Below, piece after piece: positions 16,713 through 25,065 of a stretch of DNA of 64,000 nt. The position numbers and the translations under genes are program-made. The DNA comes from Hylemonella sp. (GTDB taxonomy: Bacteria; Pseudomonadota; Gammaproteobacteria; Burkholderiales; Burkholderiaceae_C): the NCBI GenBank assembly GCA_030680575.1, contig JAUXVI010000030.1, positions 1 to 64,000 of the forward strand. The letters are read 5' to 3'. The number at the start of each line of letters is the position of its first letter. Within the stretch, counting starts at the first letter, position 1. The notes beneath the pieces are model-generated. The model saw only the letters and a program-made list of their open reading frames with translations. It had not been told where the DNA came from and did no database searches.

Positions 16713-17502
16713 TGCTGGGGTCGATGACATTTTGGGGCAGACGGTAGGCCGAGCTGTCGAACAGGTCGATGCCGCATTGCAGGGTTTCGATCCAGGCCAG
16801 GAAGTCGTTGATGGCCTTCGTGCCGGCGATCGGCGCGCCATGCTGCGGCACGATCATGGAAATATCCAGTTCCCGCGCCATGCGAACCCACAGGCGCAGG
16901 ATCTTGTTGGAGACCATGTAGCGGCGGTGGAAGCCCTCCATGTTCGGAAGGTGCGGTTTCAGTTCGGTCACGGGCTCGCGCGCCTGCTTGCCGCTGACGA
17001 GCGAGGCGCCCAAATCACCGGTGAAGAGGATGCGGCTGACCGGGTCGTAAAAATGGAAGTTGCCTTCCGAATGCATGAAATGGGCCGGCAGCAGCCATAG
17101 CTCGTGCTGGCCCAGAGGCAGGCGTCCGCCGGCATCGGGTACACCCACCACACGGTCATCGGTTTTCCCCACCTTGGTGAAGTGCGGGGCGAAGCGCTCC
17201 CAGATGCGGGAGATGACCAGCGTCGCCCGGGTACTGGTCATCCAGCGGTCCAGCGAGGCGATGATGTCCGGGTCGGCATGCGACGCGATCAGGTAGGCCA
17301 GCTTGCTGGGCGGGAAATGCTTCGACATGTTGAGGAACAACTCGTTGAAGGCCAGGTTGCCGCCTGGGTCGATGATGGCGCCCGTATCGCCATCGCAGAT
17401 CAGGAACTGGTTGGCTTGCACCGCCTGACCATCTTCCTCAATCAGGTCGGTGAACATCAGGACCTCATGGGTCTTGTCTTTGTAGAGCTCAACAGGTGAC
17501 AT
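16687..17502 (-). CDS. MBL-fold metallo-hydrolase of the oxygen-binding diiron (ODP) type
   Basis: A 271-residue metallo-beta-lactamase-fold protein. The metal motif reads ASHADPDI (H75, D77, D79), not the HXHXDH of hydrolases. It is closer to the HXEXD pattern of flavodiiron and diiron oxygen-sensor (ODP) proteins. Further ligands fit LPAHFMHSEGNFHFYD, FTGDLGAS and IVPQHGAPI. No flavodoxin domain is attached. A role in oxygen or redox sensing or in O2/NO reduction is possible but not shown. It lies after lysA on the same strand (95-bp gap with a hairpin) and overlaps msrQ by 26 bases tail-to-tail. Confidence 0.8.
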   Translation of the reverse strand: MSPVELYKDKTHEVLMFTDLIEEDGQAVQANQFLICDGDTGAIIDPGGNLAFNELFLNMSKHFPPSKLAYLIASHADPDIIASLDRWMTSTRATLVISRIWERFAPHFTKVGKTDDRVVGVPDAGGRLPLGQHELWLLPAHFMHSEGNFHFYDPVSRILFTGDLGASLVSGKQAREPVTELKPHLPNMEGFHRRYMVSNKILRLWVRMARELDISMIVPQHGAPIAGTKAINDFLAWIETLQCGIDLFDSSAYRLPQNVIDPSITAGRRQA

Positions 17503-17518
17503 GGCAGTGCAAAGTAAG

Positions 17519-17541
17519 GACGCCCCTGAGGCAGGGGCGTC
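17519..17541 (-). terminator. Perfect hairpin between lysA and the MBL gene, possible terminator
   Basis: A perfect 10-bp inverted repeat, GACGCCCCTG (17519-17528) and CAGGGGCGTC (17532-17541), with a 3-base loop. It lies 56 bases after the lysA stop in the transcribed direction and 16 bases before the MBL start. The sequence after it on the minus strand has only a weak T content (CCTTACTTTG), so it may be an inefficient terminator, an mRNA-stabilising hairpin or an operator. Confidence 0.5.
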
Positions 17542-17597
17542 AATCCGGTCGGGAGAGGTCGATCGCAGATGCGTTGACCGCAGCCATGAGCGTTTGC

Positions 17598-18875
17598 CTA
17601 GACAGGCAAGCGTTCGTGGCTGAACGTGTCTGCAGGATTTTCGCGCACGCGGATCAAATGAACTTGATTCAAGTCAACCAGGACCTCCGCAGCCCGGCCG
17701 CGTGTGTTGTAGTTGCTGGCCATGCTCATGCAGTAGGCACCGGCGGATAGCACGGCCAGCAGATCGCCGGGCGTGACAGACAGATTGCGATCGCGTCCGA
17801 TCCAGTCGCCGCTTTCACAGATGGGGCCGACCACGTCGTAAAGCGTGGGCGTCGCCGGGCGCGACGTCAAGGGAACAATGCGATGGAATGCCTGGTACAT
17901 GGCGGGGCGGGGCAAATCGTTCATGGCCGCGTCGACGATGCAGAAGTTCTTTTGTTCGCCTGGTTTGAGGTACATCACCTCGGTCAGGCAGACGCCGGCA
18001 TTGCCCACCAGAGAGCGACCCGGTTCGATCATGAGCTGGCGCGCGCCGAAGCCTCGTGTATCAAGTTTGGCCAGCAGCTTGGCCCATAGTGCATCGGCCG
18101 CTGGCGGAGTATCGTCGTTGTAGTCAATGCCGAGACCACCGCCGAAATCAATGTGGTGCAGAGGGATGCCTGCGGCTTCAATGGTCTCGACCAGATCGAG
18201 CACACGGTCCATGGCATCAAGGTACGGTTCTTCCTGCGTGATCTGCGAGCCGATGTGGCAGTCGATGCCCACCACCTGCAGCCCGGGCAGCGAAGCGGCG
18301 CGTTGGTAGGTGGCCAGGGTGCGTTCGTGCGCGATGCCGAACTTGTTGCCCTTCAGACCGGTCGAGATGTAGGGGTGGGTTTTCGGGTCGACATTGGGAT
18401 TGACGCGAATGCTCACGGGAGCACGTTGGTGCATGGCCAGGGCCACTTCGTTGAGCACTTCGAGCTCGGCTTCGCTCTCGACATTGAAGCAGCCGATGCC
18501 GGCCTCCAGCGCACGGCGCATTTCGGCGCGCGTTTTGCCGACCCCGGAGAAGATCACTTTTTTGGCTTCGCCGCCTGCGGCCAGCACGCGCTCCAGTTCC
18601 CCTCCGGAAACGATGTCGAAGCCACAGCCGGCCTGGGCAAAGACCTGCAGGACGCCGAGCGAGGAATTGGCTTTCATGGCGTAGCAGATTTGCACCTGAC
18701 GGCCGGCAAAACCACGCTGGTAGGCCGCCAGGGCCGAGAGCATGGCGGCCTTGGAGTAGACAAACAAGGGGGTGCCATACTGGCGTGCCAAGTCGCTCAG
18801 ACGTACGTCTTCTATGAAGAGTTCATCACCTTGGTAGGCGATATGAGGGTGGCCGGGGAGTTTGTGAGCGGTCAT
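17598..18875 (-). CDS. lysA: Diaminopimelate decarboxylase
   Basis: Catalyses the last step of lysine synthesis, decarboxylating meso-diaminopimelate with PLP. The 425-residue length is typical. The PLP lysine is K68 in CYAMKANSSLGVL. Other motifs are HIGSQI, the phosphate-binding HIDFGGGLGI, EPGRSLVGNAG, and CESGDWIGRDR with the active-site Cys near the C-terminus. The start overlaps the stop of the upstream lptM by 4 bases, the conserved lptM-lysA arrangement seen across proteobacteria. Confidence 0.97.
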   Translation of the reverse strand: MTAHKLPGHPHIAYQGDELFIEDVRLSDLARQYGTPLFVYSKAAMLSALAAYQRGFAGRQVQICYAMKANSSLGVLQVFAQAGCGFDIVSGGELERVLAAGGEAKKVIFSGVGKTRAEMRRALEAGIGCFNVESEAELEVLNEVALAMHQRAPVSIRVNPNVDPKTHPYISTGLKGNKFGIAHERTLATYQRAASLPGLQVVGIDCHIGSQITQEEPYLDAMDRVLDLVETIEAAGIPLHHIDFGGGLGIDYNDDTPPAADALWAKLLAKLDTRGFGARQLMIEPGRSLVGNAGVCLTEVMYLKPGEQKNFCIVDAAMNDLPRPAMYQAFHRIVPLTSRPATPTLYDVVGPICESGDWIGRDRNLSVTPGDLLAVLSAGAYCMSMASNYNTRGRAAEVLVDLNQVHLIRVRENPADTFSHERLPV

Positions 18876-19108
18876 TTGGATGCGGGGGCAGAGGCGGGTG
18901 CGGCAGGTCGGGGCGCGGCGCTGTCCTGGCGCGAGCCGGGGATGAGGGTTTCAGGCAAAGTGGCACGACGTGCGGCGGCCGGTTCGGTCGGCAAGTACAG
19001 CACGCCCGGCTGGCCGCAGCCGCTGAGGGCGGTGCTCAAGCTGCCTGCAATGGCAGCAAGACCGACAAGGGTTAGCGCCCTGACTAGAATTTGGTTTGTT
19101 TGCAACAT
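18872..19108 (-). CDS. lptM: LptM-type small lipoprotein
   Basis: A 78-residue lipoprotein: hydrophobic signal with lipobox LSGC (C31), followed by GQPGVLYLP, the short conserved segment that in LptM (YifL) mimics LPS and helps the LptDE translocon mature. The C-terminal half is Pro/Ala-rich and low-complexity. It overlaps lysA by 4 bases. The start lies only 12 bases from that of the divergent cyaY. A TACAAT hexamer on the minus strand (19120-19115) would put transcription start at about the ATG, so a leaderless mRNA is possible. Confidence 0.88.
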   Translation of the reverse strand: MLQTNQILVRALTLVGLAAIAGSLSTALSGCGQPGVLYLPTEPAAARRATLPETLIPGSRQDSAAPRPAAPASAPASK

Positions 19109-19120
19109 CACGAAATTGTA

Positions 19121-19450
19121 ATGACCGACATCGAATTCATGGACTGCGCCGAATTGGTGCTGCGTGCCATCGAGGCCAGCTGCGACCGCATCAACGACGA
19201 GAGCGACGCCGACATCGATAACCAGCGTGTCGGTGGCATGATCACGCTGGTGTTTCAAAACCGCAGCCAGATCGTCGTGAACCTGCAGAAACCCCTGCAT
19301 GAGATCTGGCTGGCGGCCAAGGCTGGTGGTTTCCACTACAAGTTTGATGGCCACCAGTGGGTTGACACCAAAGGCCATGGTGAATTTTTTGCCAACCTGT
19401 CAGCCCATGCCTCCGAGCAGGCGGCTTGTTCCCTGACCTTTGTCGCCTGA
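19121..19450 (+). CDS. cyaY: Frataxin-like iron-sulfur regulator CyaY
   Basis: A 109-residue bacterial frataxin, which binds iron and tunes Fe-S cluster assembly on IscS. The acidic N-terminal helix ([12 protein letters not shown]) and the beta-sheet core [17 protein letters not shown], then [15 protein letters not shown], match the family. There is no good Shine-Dalgarno before the ATG, and its promoter must lie inside the divergent lptM. Its TGA abuts the stop of the convergent mrcA exactly; the two stops together form TGATCA at 19448-19453. Confidence 0.95.
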   Translation: MTDIEFMDCAELVLRAIEASCDRINDESDADIDNQRVGGMITLVFQNRSQIVVNLQKPLHEIWLAAKAGGFHYKFDGHQWVDTKGHGEFFANLSAHASEQAACSLTFVA

Positions 19451-21850
19451 TCAATTCTTGAACAGGTCGAGAATTCTTTTCTTTTCATCGGCTGGCGGCA
19501 ACGCCTGGACAGTACCTTCCGGCTCTCCGGCCGGTTTGTCTTCCAATCCCAAGTTGCTGACGCCGGCGCCTTTGGCGTACTCATCATAGGCCCAGTCACC
19601 GCCGGCATTGGTCACGCCTTCAGGGGCACTGATTTCAGTGATGGGAACGCCTTTGAGTGCGTGCTCCATGAAGCTGATCCATACCGGCAGGCTCAGGCCA
19701 CCACCGGTCTCGCGGTCACCCAGCTTGCGGGGAGTGTCGTAGCCGATCCAGGTCACGGCCGTGAGTGTGGGTTGGTAGCCGGCAAACCAGGCATCCATGG
19801 AGTCATTGGTGGTGCCGGTCTTGCCATACAGGTCGGGACGCTTGAGGGTGGCTTGCGCGCGGGCGGCAGTACCTGAGCGGGTGACTTCTTGCAGCAGGCT
19901 GGACATGATGAAGGCATTGCGGGCATCGATGACACGCATGGCGTCGTCAAGTACGGGGGGCGGTGTGGCGATCAGCACTTTTCCGCCTTTTTGTTCCGAC
20001 ACCTTGGTAATGAGCCAGGGGTTGACGCGGTAGCCGCCATTGGCGAACACTGAATAGGCCGTTGCCATCTGCATCGGCGTGACCGAACCGGCGCCAAGCG
20101 CCATGGTCAGGTAGGGCGGGTGCTTGTCGGCTTCGAAGCCAAAGTGCGTGATCCAGTTCTGCGCGTTCTGCGGCCCCACGGCCTGCAACACACGGATCGA
20201 GATCATGTTCTTCGACTTGGCGAGGCCTCGGCGCAACGTCATCGGGCCCTCAAACTTGCCGTCGTAGTTTTTCGGTTCCCAGGGCTGGCCGCCAGTGACG
20301 CCAGAGTCGAAAAACAGCGGCGCGTCGTTGACCACGGTGGTTGGCGTGAAGCCTTTCTCCAGGGCGGCCGAGTAAATGAAGGGCTTGAAGCTGGAGCCGG
20401 GTTGGCGCCATGCTTGAGTAACGTGGTTGAACTTGTTCTTGACGAAATCGAAACCGCCCACCAAGGCCTTGATGGAGCCGTCACGCGGGTCCAGCGCAAT
20501 GAAGGCGCCTTCAACTTCGGGCAGTTGCGTGATCTCCCAAGTGGCCTTGAGGGTCTTGGCAACCCGGATGATCGCGCCACGACGAATCTTGATGTGCGGC
20601 GGCGCTTTGGCCGACAAGCCAGACTGTGCCGGGCGCAGGCCTTCTCCGGTGATCTCAACCGGCTCGCCGTTCTGTCGCACGGCCACGATCTTTTTCGGGT
20701 CGGCCTCCAGCACCACCGCTGACATCAGGTCACCGTTGTCCGGGAAGTCATCCAGGGCATCGTCGATGGCATCTTCGAGTTCCTGCGGCTTGCTCGGCAG
20801 ATTGACGAACTTTTCAGGGCCGCGGTAGATCTGGCGCCGTTCGTAGTCCATGATGCCGCGACGCAGCGCCTTGTAGGCCGTATCCTGGTCAGAAGCACGG
20901 ATGGTGGTGTAGACGTTCAGGCCGCGGGTATAGGTTTCGTCGCCGTATTGGGCATACATGAGTTGGCGCACCGTTTCGGCCACGAACTCGGCATGAATGC
21001 GCCCATTTTGGTGGGCAGGCTTGACCTTCAACTCCTGTTTCTTGGCTGCAATGGCCTGCTCTTCTGTGATGAAGCCGTTCTCTTGCATGCGCTCGATGAT
21101 GTAGAGCTGGCGTGAACGTGCACGCTTCGGGTTGTTGATCGGGTTGTAGGCGGATGGTGCTTTGGGCAGGCCGGCCAGCATGGCGGCCTCAGCGATGGTG
21201 ATGTCCTTGAGCGGTTTGCCAAAATAAGCTTCCGAGGCTGCGGCAAAACCATAGGCTCGATTCCCCAGGAAGATCTGGTTCATGTAGATCTCGAGAATCT
21301 GGTCCTTGGTGAGCAGATGCTCCAGCTTGAAGGTCAGCAGGATCTCGTAGAGCTTGCGGGTGAAGGTCTTCTCCGACGACAGGTAGACATTGCGGGCCAC
21401 CTGCATGGTGATTGTCGAGGCGCCCTGGCTCTTGACGCGGCCCACATTGGCCAGGCCGGCACGAATCACTCCCAGGTAGTCCACACCACCATGCTGGTAG
21501 AAGCGGGCATCTTCGATGGCCAGCACGGCATCGGTCATGACTTTGGGAATGTCCTTGATCGGGGTGAGGTTGCGCCGCTCTTCACCAAATTCGCCGATCA
21601 GCTCACCTTCCGTCGAGAACACGCGCAGCGGCAGCTTGGGCCGGTAATCCGAGAGGTCCGAGATGTCCGGCAAGTTGGGGAAGGCCACAGCCAAGGCAAT
21701 CGCAACGACCATCAGGATCGAGAGCAGTCCGGCCAAGGCCAGGCCACCAGCCCACAAGCCTAATCGGGTCAGCCAGTGCATGGCCGGTTTGTAGGAATTC
21801 ATGCCTGCATGGTCAGCGGAAGAAGCAGGCGGCTTGGGTTTTGCGGGCAT
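19451..21850 (-). CDS. mrcA: Penicillin-binding protein 1A (bifunctional)
   Basis: A 799-residue class A PBP that polymerises and cross-links peptidoglycan. Order: short cytoplasmic tail, one membrane anchor (about residues 30-57), GT51 glycosyltransferase domain with EDARFYQH (catalytic E113) and QGASTITMQ, then an OB-like insert, then the transpeptidase with SSFK (S486), SKN (546-548) and KTGT (677-680). The C-terminal tail is charged. The first ATG at 21850 is used; a second Met at residue 17 is possible. A perfect -10 hexamer lies 28 bases upstream. It is divergent from the pil operon, consistent with the common ponA-pilM arrangement. Confidence 0.96.
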   Translation of the reverse strand: MPAKPKPPASSADHAGMNSYKPAMHWLTRLGLWAGGLALAGLLSILMVVAIALAVAFPNLPDISDLSDYRPKLPLRVFSTEGELIGEFGEERRNLTPIKDIPKVMTDAVLAIEDARFYQHGGVDYLGVIRAGLANVGRVKSQGASTITMQVARNVYLSSEKTFTRKLYEILLTFKLEHLLTKDQILEIYMNQIFLGNRAYGFAAASEAYFGKPLKDITIAEAAMLAGLPKAPSAYNPINNPKRARSRQLYIIERMQENGFITEEQAIAAKKQELKVKPAHQNGRIHAEFVAETVRQLMYAQYGDETYTRGLNVYTTIRASDQDTAYKALRRGIMDYERRQIYRGPEKFVNLPSKPQELEDAIDDALDDFPDNGDLMSAVVLEADPKKIVAVRQNGEPVEITGEGLRPAQSGLSAKAPPHIKIRRGAIIRVAKTLKATWEITQLPEVEGAFIALDPRDGSIKALVGGFDFVKNKFNHVTQAWRQPGSSFKPFIYSAALEKGFTPTTVVNDAPLFFDSGVTGGQPWEPKNYDGKFEGPMTLRRGLAKSKNMISIRVLQAVGPQNAQNWITHFGFEADKHPPYLTMALGAGSVTPMQMATAYSVFANGGYRVNPWLITKVSEQKGGKVLIATPPPVLDDAMRVIDARNAFIMSSLLQEVTRSGTAARAQATLKRPDLYGKTGTTNDSMDAWFAGYQPTLTAVTWIGYDTPRKLGDRETGGGLSLPVWISFMEHALKGVPITEISAPEGVTNAGGDWAYDEYAKGAGVSNLGLEDKPAGEPEGTVQALPPADEKKRILDLFKN

Positions 21851-22121
21851 AAAAGAGTGGTTGGGTGCGCGTCGTGCATTATAAAAATCTGCGCCCGACC
21901 TGAGGGATCAGGGTCTCAGGCTGCATTGTGAACGCCGGGCGACCGGACTCAGATTGGGCTTGGCAGCCTTGTTTCAATTGCATACAAAGCGTCAACTTTT
22001 GACAACGCACAAGGGGTGATGAATGGGGAAAAACCTTTGCTGGACAAGGATCTTACTGCTAGCATTCAAGTGAATTCTTAAGTTTTTCCGGTTTTTGGCC
22101 GGCACATTTCAGGGGATACGC
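21851..22121. promoter_or_regulatory. mrcA / pilM divergent promoter region
   Basis: A 271-bp gap between divergent genes. On the minus strand a perfect TATAAT (reverse of 21878-21883) is the likely -10 box for mrcA; no good -35 box lies 17 bases further. On the plus strand TTGACA occurs at 21999-22004 with no strong -10 partner. The 60 bases before pilM are AT-rich with GGGGAAAAACC and a purine-rich AGGGGA (22111-22116) serving as ribosome binding site for the TTG start of pilM. Confidence 0.5.
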
Positions 22122-23201
22122 TTGATCTCTTTGGGGTCGCTTTTCAGTCGTCAACCGGAGCCCATGCTGGGTCTGGATGTCAGTTCATCCAGTGTGAAAC
22201 TGGTTGAGTTGGGCCGGAACAAGGCCGGCCAGCTTGTGCTTGAACGCTGCGCCATCGAGCCGTTGGAGCGCGGGTGGGTGAGTGACGGCAATATCGAAAA
22301 ATTCGATGAAGTTGCGGATGCCGTTCGCCGGGTTGTCAAAAAAAGCGGGGCCAAGACCCGCCAAGTGGCCATGGCCCTGCCGCCTTCGGCCGTGATTACC
22401 AAGAAAATTGTATTGCCCGGCGGTCTGAACGACGTCGAGTTGGAGATGCAGGTCGAGGCTGAGGCCAATCAGTACATTCCCTTTCCTTTGGATGAGGTCA
22501 GTCTTGATTTTTGTGTGGTCGGTCCCAGCGCGGCATCTGCGGGGGATGTCGATGTGCTCATCGCTGCGGCACGTCGAGAGAAGGTCCAAGACATTCAGGG
22601 GCTGGCTGAGGCGGCGGGGCTCAAGCCCGTCATTGTGGATGTGGAGTCCTATGCATCTCGCCTGGCGGCAGGACGCCTGATCGACAACCTGCCCGAAAAG
22701 GGGGCTGGAACCATTGTGGCCCTGTTCGAGGTGGGCGCCTTGACCACCAGCATGCAGGTGATTCGCGATGATGAAGTGCTTTATGAGCGTGACCAGGCCT
22801 TTGGTGGTGCTCAACTCACCCAACTGATCGTGCGTCAGTATGGCTTCTCTCTTGAAGAGGCTGAGAGCAAGAAGCGCAGCGGCGAACTTCCAGAAGATTA
22901 CGAGTCCAGTGTCTTGCGTCCTTTTGTTGAGAGCATGGTGCAGGAAATCGGTCGTGCCTTGCAGTTCTTTTTTACCAGTACACCGCACAACAAGGTGGAC
23001 TATGTGATGCTGGCGGGTGGTTCGGCGGCGTTGCCGGGGCTGACGCAAGCCGTGACGCAGCAAACGGGATTCCCTTGCAGTTTGGTGAACCCTTTCGACG
23101 GCATGGAAATCGGTGATGGGGTGCGCCTCAAAAGAATGACGCGTGAGGCCTCTTCGTATTTGACCTCCTGTGGCTTGGCGTTGCGGAGGTTCCTGCTGTG
23201 A
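22122..23201 (+). CDS. pilM: Type IV pilus assembly protein PilM
   Basis: A 359-residue actin-like ATPase that sits on the cytoplasmic side of the pilus alignment complex and binds the N-terminus of PilN. Actin-fold motifs are LGLDVSSSSVKLVEL near the start and YVMLAGGSAALPGL near the end. The start is set at the TTG at 22122: AGGGGA stands 6 bases before it and the product MISLGSLFSRQ matches PilM N-termini. An upstream TTG at 22095 has no ribosome binding site. The stop overlaps the pilN start by 4 bases. Confidence 0.95.
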   Translation: MISLGSLFSRQPEPMLGLDVSSSSVKLVELGRNKAGQLVLERCAIEPLERGWVSDGNIEKFDEVADAVRRVVKKSGAKTRQVAMALPPSAVITKKIVLPGGLNDVELEMQVEAEANQYIPFPLDEVSLDFCVVGPSAASAGDVDVLIAAARREKVQDIQGLAEAAGLKPVIVDVESYASRLAAGRLIDNLPEKGAGTIVALFEVGALTTSMQVIRDDEVLYERDQAFGGAQLTQLIVRQYGFSLEEAESKKRSGELPEDYESSVLRPFVESMVQEIGRALQFFFTSTPHNKVDYVMLAGGSAALPGLTQAVTQQTGFPCSLVNPFDGMEIGDGVRLKRMTREASSYLTSCGLALRRFLL

Positions 23202-23836
23202 TTCTGATCAATTTGCTGCCGCATCGCGAGGCGGCGCGTAAAAGACGGCGGGATGTTTTCAATCTGTCCCTGGTTGCCTCGGCGTTGGCTGGCGCAGTGA
23301 TCGCCAGCGTGATTTACCTGTGGCTTCAAGGGCAGATTTCTGCGCAGCAGGAGCAGAACATGATTCTGCAGAAGGAAATCGGGACGCTGGAGGGGCAGAT
23401 CAAGGAAATTGCCGGACTGGAGGCGGAGATTGCCGCTTTGCGCGCGCGGCAGCAGGCTGTAGAAGACTTGCAGTCAGACCGCAATCTGCCGGTGCATCTG
23501 TTGTCTGAATTGGTCAAGCAATTGCCTGACGGTGTCTACATCACCAATATGCGGCAGGAGAACCAGTTGGTCAGCCTGCAAGGTGTGGCGCAGTCCAACG
23601 AGCGGGTGTCTGAACTCTTGCGCAACCTGGCGAACAACACGCCGTGGTTTTCGAAACCGGAACTGGTGGAGATCGTCGCCGGCAATATCACCTTGGGTGC
23701 ACGCGATCAGCGTCGGGTTTCCAATTTCTCCATCAGGGTTCGGTTGGTGAGGGCCAGCGAAGCCCAGAAAGCCGTGCCTGCGATGACAGCGGCGTCCGCA
23801 CCGACCTCGGCGGCATCAGTGCCTGTCGGCAAATAA
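23198..23836 (+). CDS. pilN: Type IV pilus assembly protein PilN
   Basis: A 212-residue bitopic inner-membrane protein. It begins INLLPHREAARKRRR, the conserved cytoplasmic tail that docks in PilM, followed by one membrane helix (about residues 24-44), a coiled coil (about 50-90) and a ferredoxin-like periplasmic domain. It pairs with PilO to link the cytoplasmic PilM to PilP and the secretin PilQ. It overlaps pilM by 4 bases and is 12 bases before pilO. Confidence 0.95.
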   Translation: MILINLLPHREAARKRRRDVFNLSLVASALAGAVIASVIYLWLQGQISAQQEQNMILQKEIGTLEGQIKEIAGLEAEIAALRARQQAVEDLQSDRNLPVHLLSELVKQLPDGVYITNMRQENQLVSLQGVAQSNERVSELLRNLANNTPWFSKPELVEIVAGNITLGARDQRRVSNFSIRVRLVRASEAQKAVPAMTAASAPTSAASVPVGK

Positions 23837-23848
23837 CTGGATTGAGTC

Positions 23849-24523
23849 ATGGTGTCCCGACTTTCCCCTCTTGATCTCGCCACGCTGAAAGAGCAGGTGC
23901 AGAGTCAGTTTCGCAATCTGGATCCTCAGAATCCGGCCGTATGGCCGGCGATTCCGCGCTACGCCCTGATGTTGGCTGTGGCCGCCATGGTGGTCGTGGT
24001 CTTGTGGTTTGTCTGGCTCAGCAGTTCCGATGAGGAACTGGAGATCGAGCGGACCAAGGAAACGCAGCTGCGCGAGGACTACAAAAGCAAACTGGTCAAG
24101 GCCGTCAACCTGGAAGAGCTCAAGAAGCAGCGTGAGCAGGTCCAGCAATATGTGAATCAGCTGGAGAAGCAGTTGCCGAGCAAGGCTGAAATGGATGCGT
24201 TGCTGTCAGACATCAACCAGGCTGGTCTGGGGCGCAGCCTGCAGTTTGAACTGTTCAGACCCGGGCAGGTACTCGTGAAAGATTACTACGCAGAATTGCC
24301 GATTGCCGTACGGGTGACAGGCCGTTACCACGACATCGGCGCCTTTGCTTCGGATATCGCCCATCTCTCGCGCATTGTGACTCTCAACAACATGACCATC
24401 GTGCCAGGTCGAGAGGGTAACCTGGCCCTGGATGCGACAGCGAAGACGTTCCGTTATCTCGATGCTGACGAAGTCGCGGCGCAGCGCAAGGCAAGCGGTG
24501 GCGCCAAAGGGGGGAAGAAATGA
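23849..24523 (+). CDS. pilO: Type IV pilus assembly protein PilO
   Basis: A 224-residue partner of PilN. The cytoplasmic N-terminus includes DPQNPAVWPAIPRYAL, followed by a membrane helix (about residues 42-60), a coiled coil with EELKKQREQVQQYVNQLEKQ, and a ferredoxin-like domain with LPIAVRVTGRYHDIGAFASD, the PilO hallmark. The C-terminus is Lys/Gly-rich. Its stop overlaps the pilP start by 4 bases. Confidence 0.95.
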   Translation: MVSRLSPLDLATLKEQVQSQFRNLDPQNPAVWPAIPRYALMLAVAAMVVVVLWFVWLSSSDEELEIERTKETQLREDYKSKLVKAVNLEELKKQREQVQQYVNQLEKQLPSKAEMDALLSDINQAGLGRSLQFELFRPGQVLVKDYYAELPIAVRVTGRYHDIGAFASDIAHLSRIVTLNNMTIVPGREGNLALDATAKTFRYLDADEVAAQRKASGGAKGGKK

Positions 24524-25065
24524 AAGCCCTTGGCTACGGCGTATGGCTTGCAGTGTCCGCGGTGACGCTAACGGGTTGTGGTGCATCAAGCGAGGATGAG
24601 TTGCGGCAGTGGATGGCGGAACAGAGGAGCCAGACACGTCCGCGCGTGACGCCCATCCCTGAGCCGAAGCAGTTCAAGCCTGAACCTTATGGGCTGGCGA
24701 ATGCGGTGGAGCCGTTCAGCAAGGAGAAGTTGGCGCGGGCGCTCAAGCGCGAATCAACGCAGTCGGCGGCCAGTGGCGCATTGATTGACCCGGAACTGGC
24801 GCGACGCAAGGAGCCGCTTGAAGCATTCCCGCTCGACAGCATGACCATGGTTGGCAGTCTGCTCAAAGAAGGTAAGCCGGTCGCATTAATCAAGGTTGAC
24901 AATTTGCTTTATCAAGTGCGGCCGGGAAATTACCTTGGACAGAACTACGGGCGCATCAGCAAAATTACTGAAACGCAAGTCACGCTGCGTGAAGTAGCAC
25001 AAGACGCGGTGGGCGAGTGGGTAGAGCGCCCTGCCACACTGCAGTTGCAGGAGAGGTTGAAATGA
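24520..25065 (+). CDS. pilP: Type IV pilus assembly lipoprotein PilP
   Basis: A 181-residue lipoprotein with lipobox LTGC (C20). A flexible Pro-rich region follows (contacts PilN/PilO), then a C-terminal beta-sandwich homology region with MVGSLLKEGKPVALIKVDN and YRVRPGNYLGQNYG-like sequence (here YQVRPGNYLGQNYG). This domain contacts the secretin PilQ. Overlaps both pilO and pilQ by 4 bases in ATGA junctions. Confidence 0.95.
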   Translation: MKALGYGVWLAVSAVTLTGCGASSEDELRQWMAEQRSQTRPRVTPIPEPKQFKPEPYGLANAVEPFSKEKLARALKRESTQSAASGALIDPELARRKEPLEAFPLDSMTMVGSLLKEGKPVALIKVDNLLYQVRPGNYLGQNYGRISKITETQVTLREVAQDAVGEWVERPATLQLQERLK

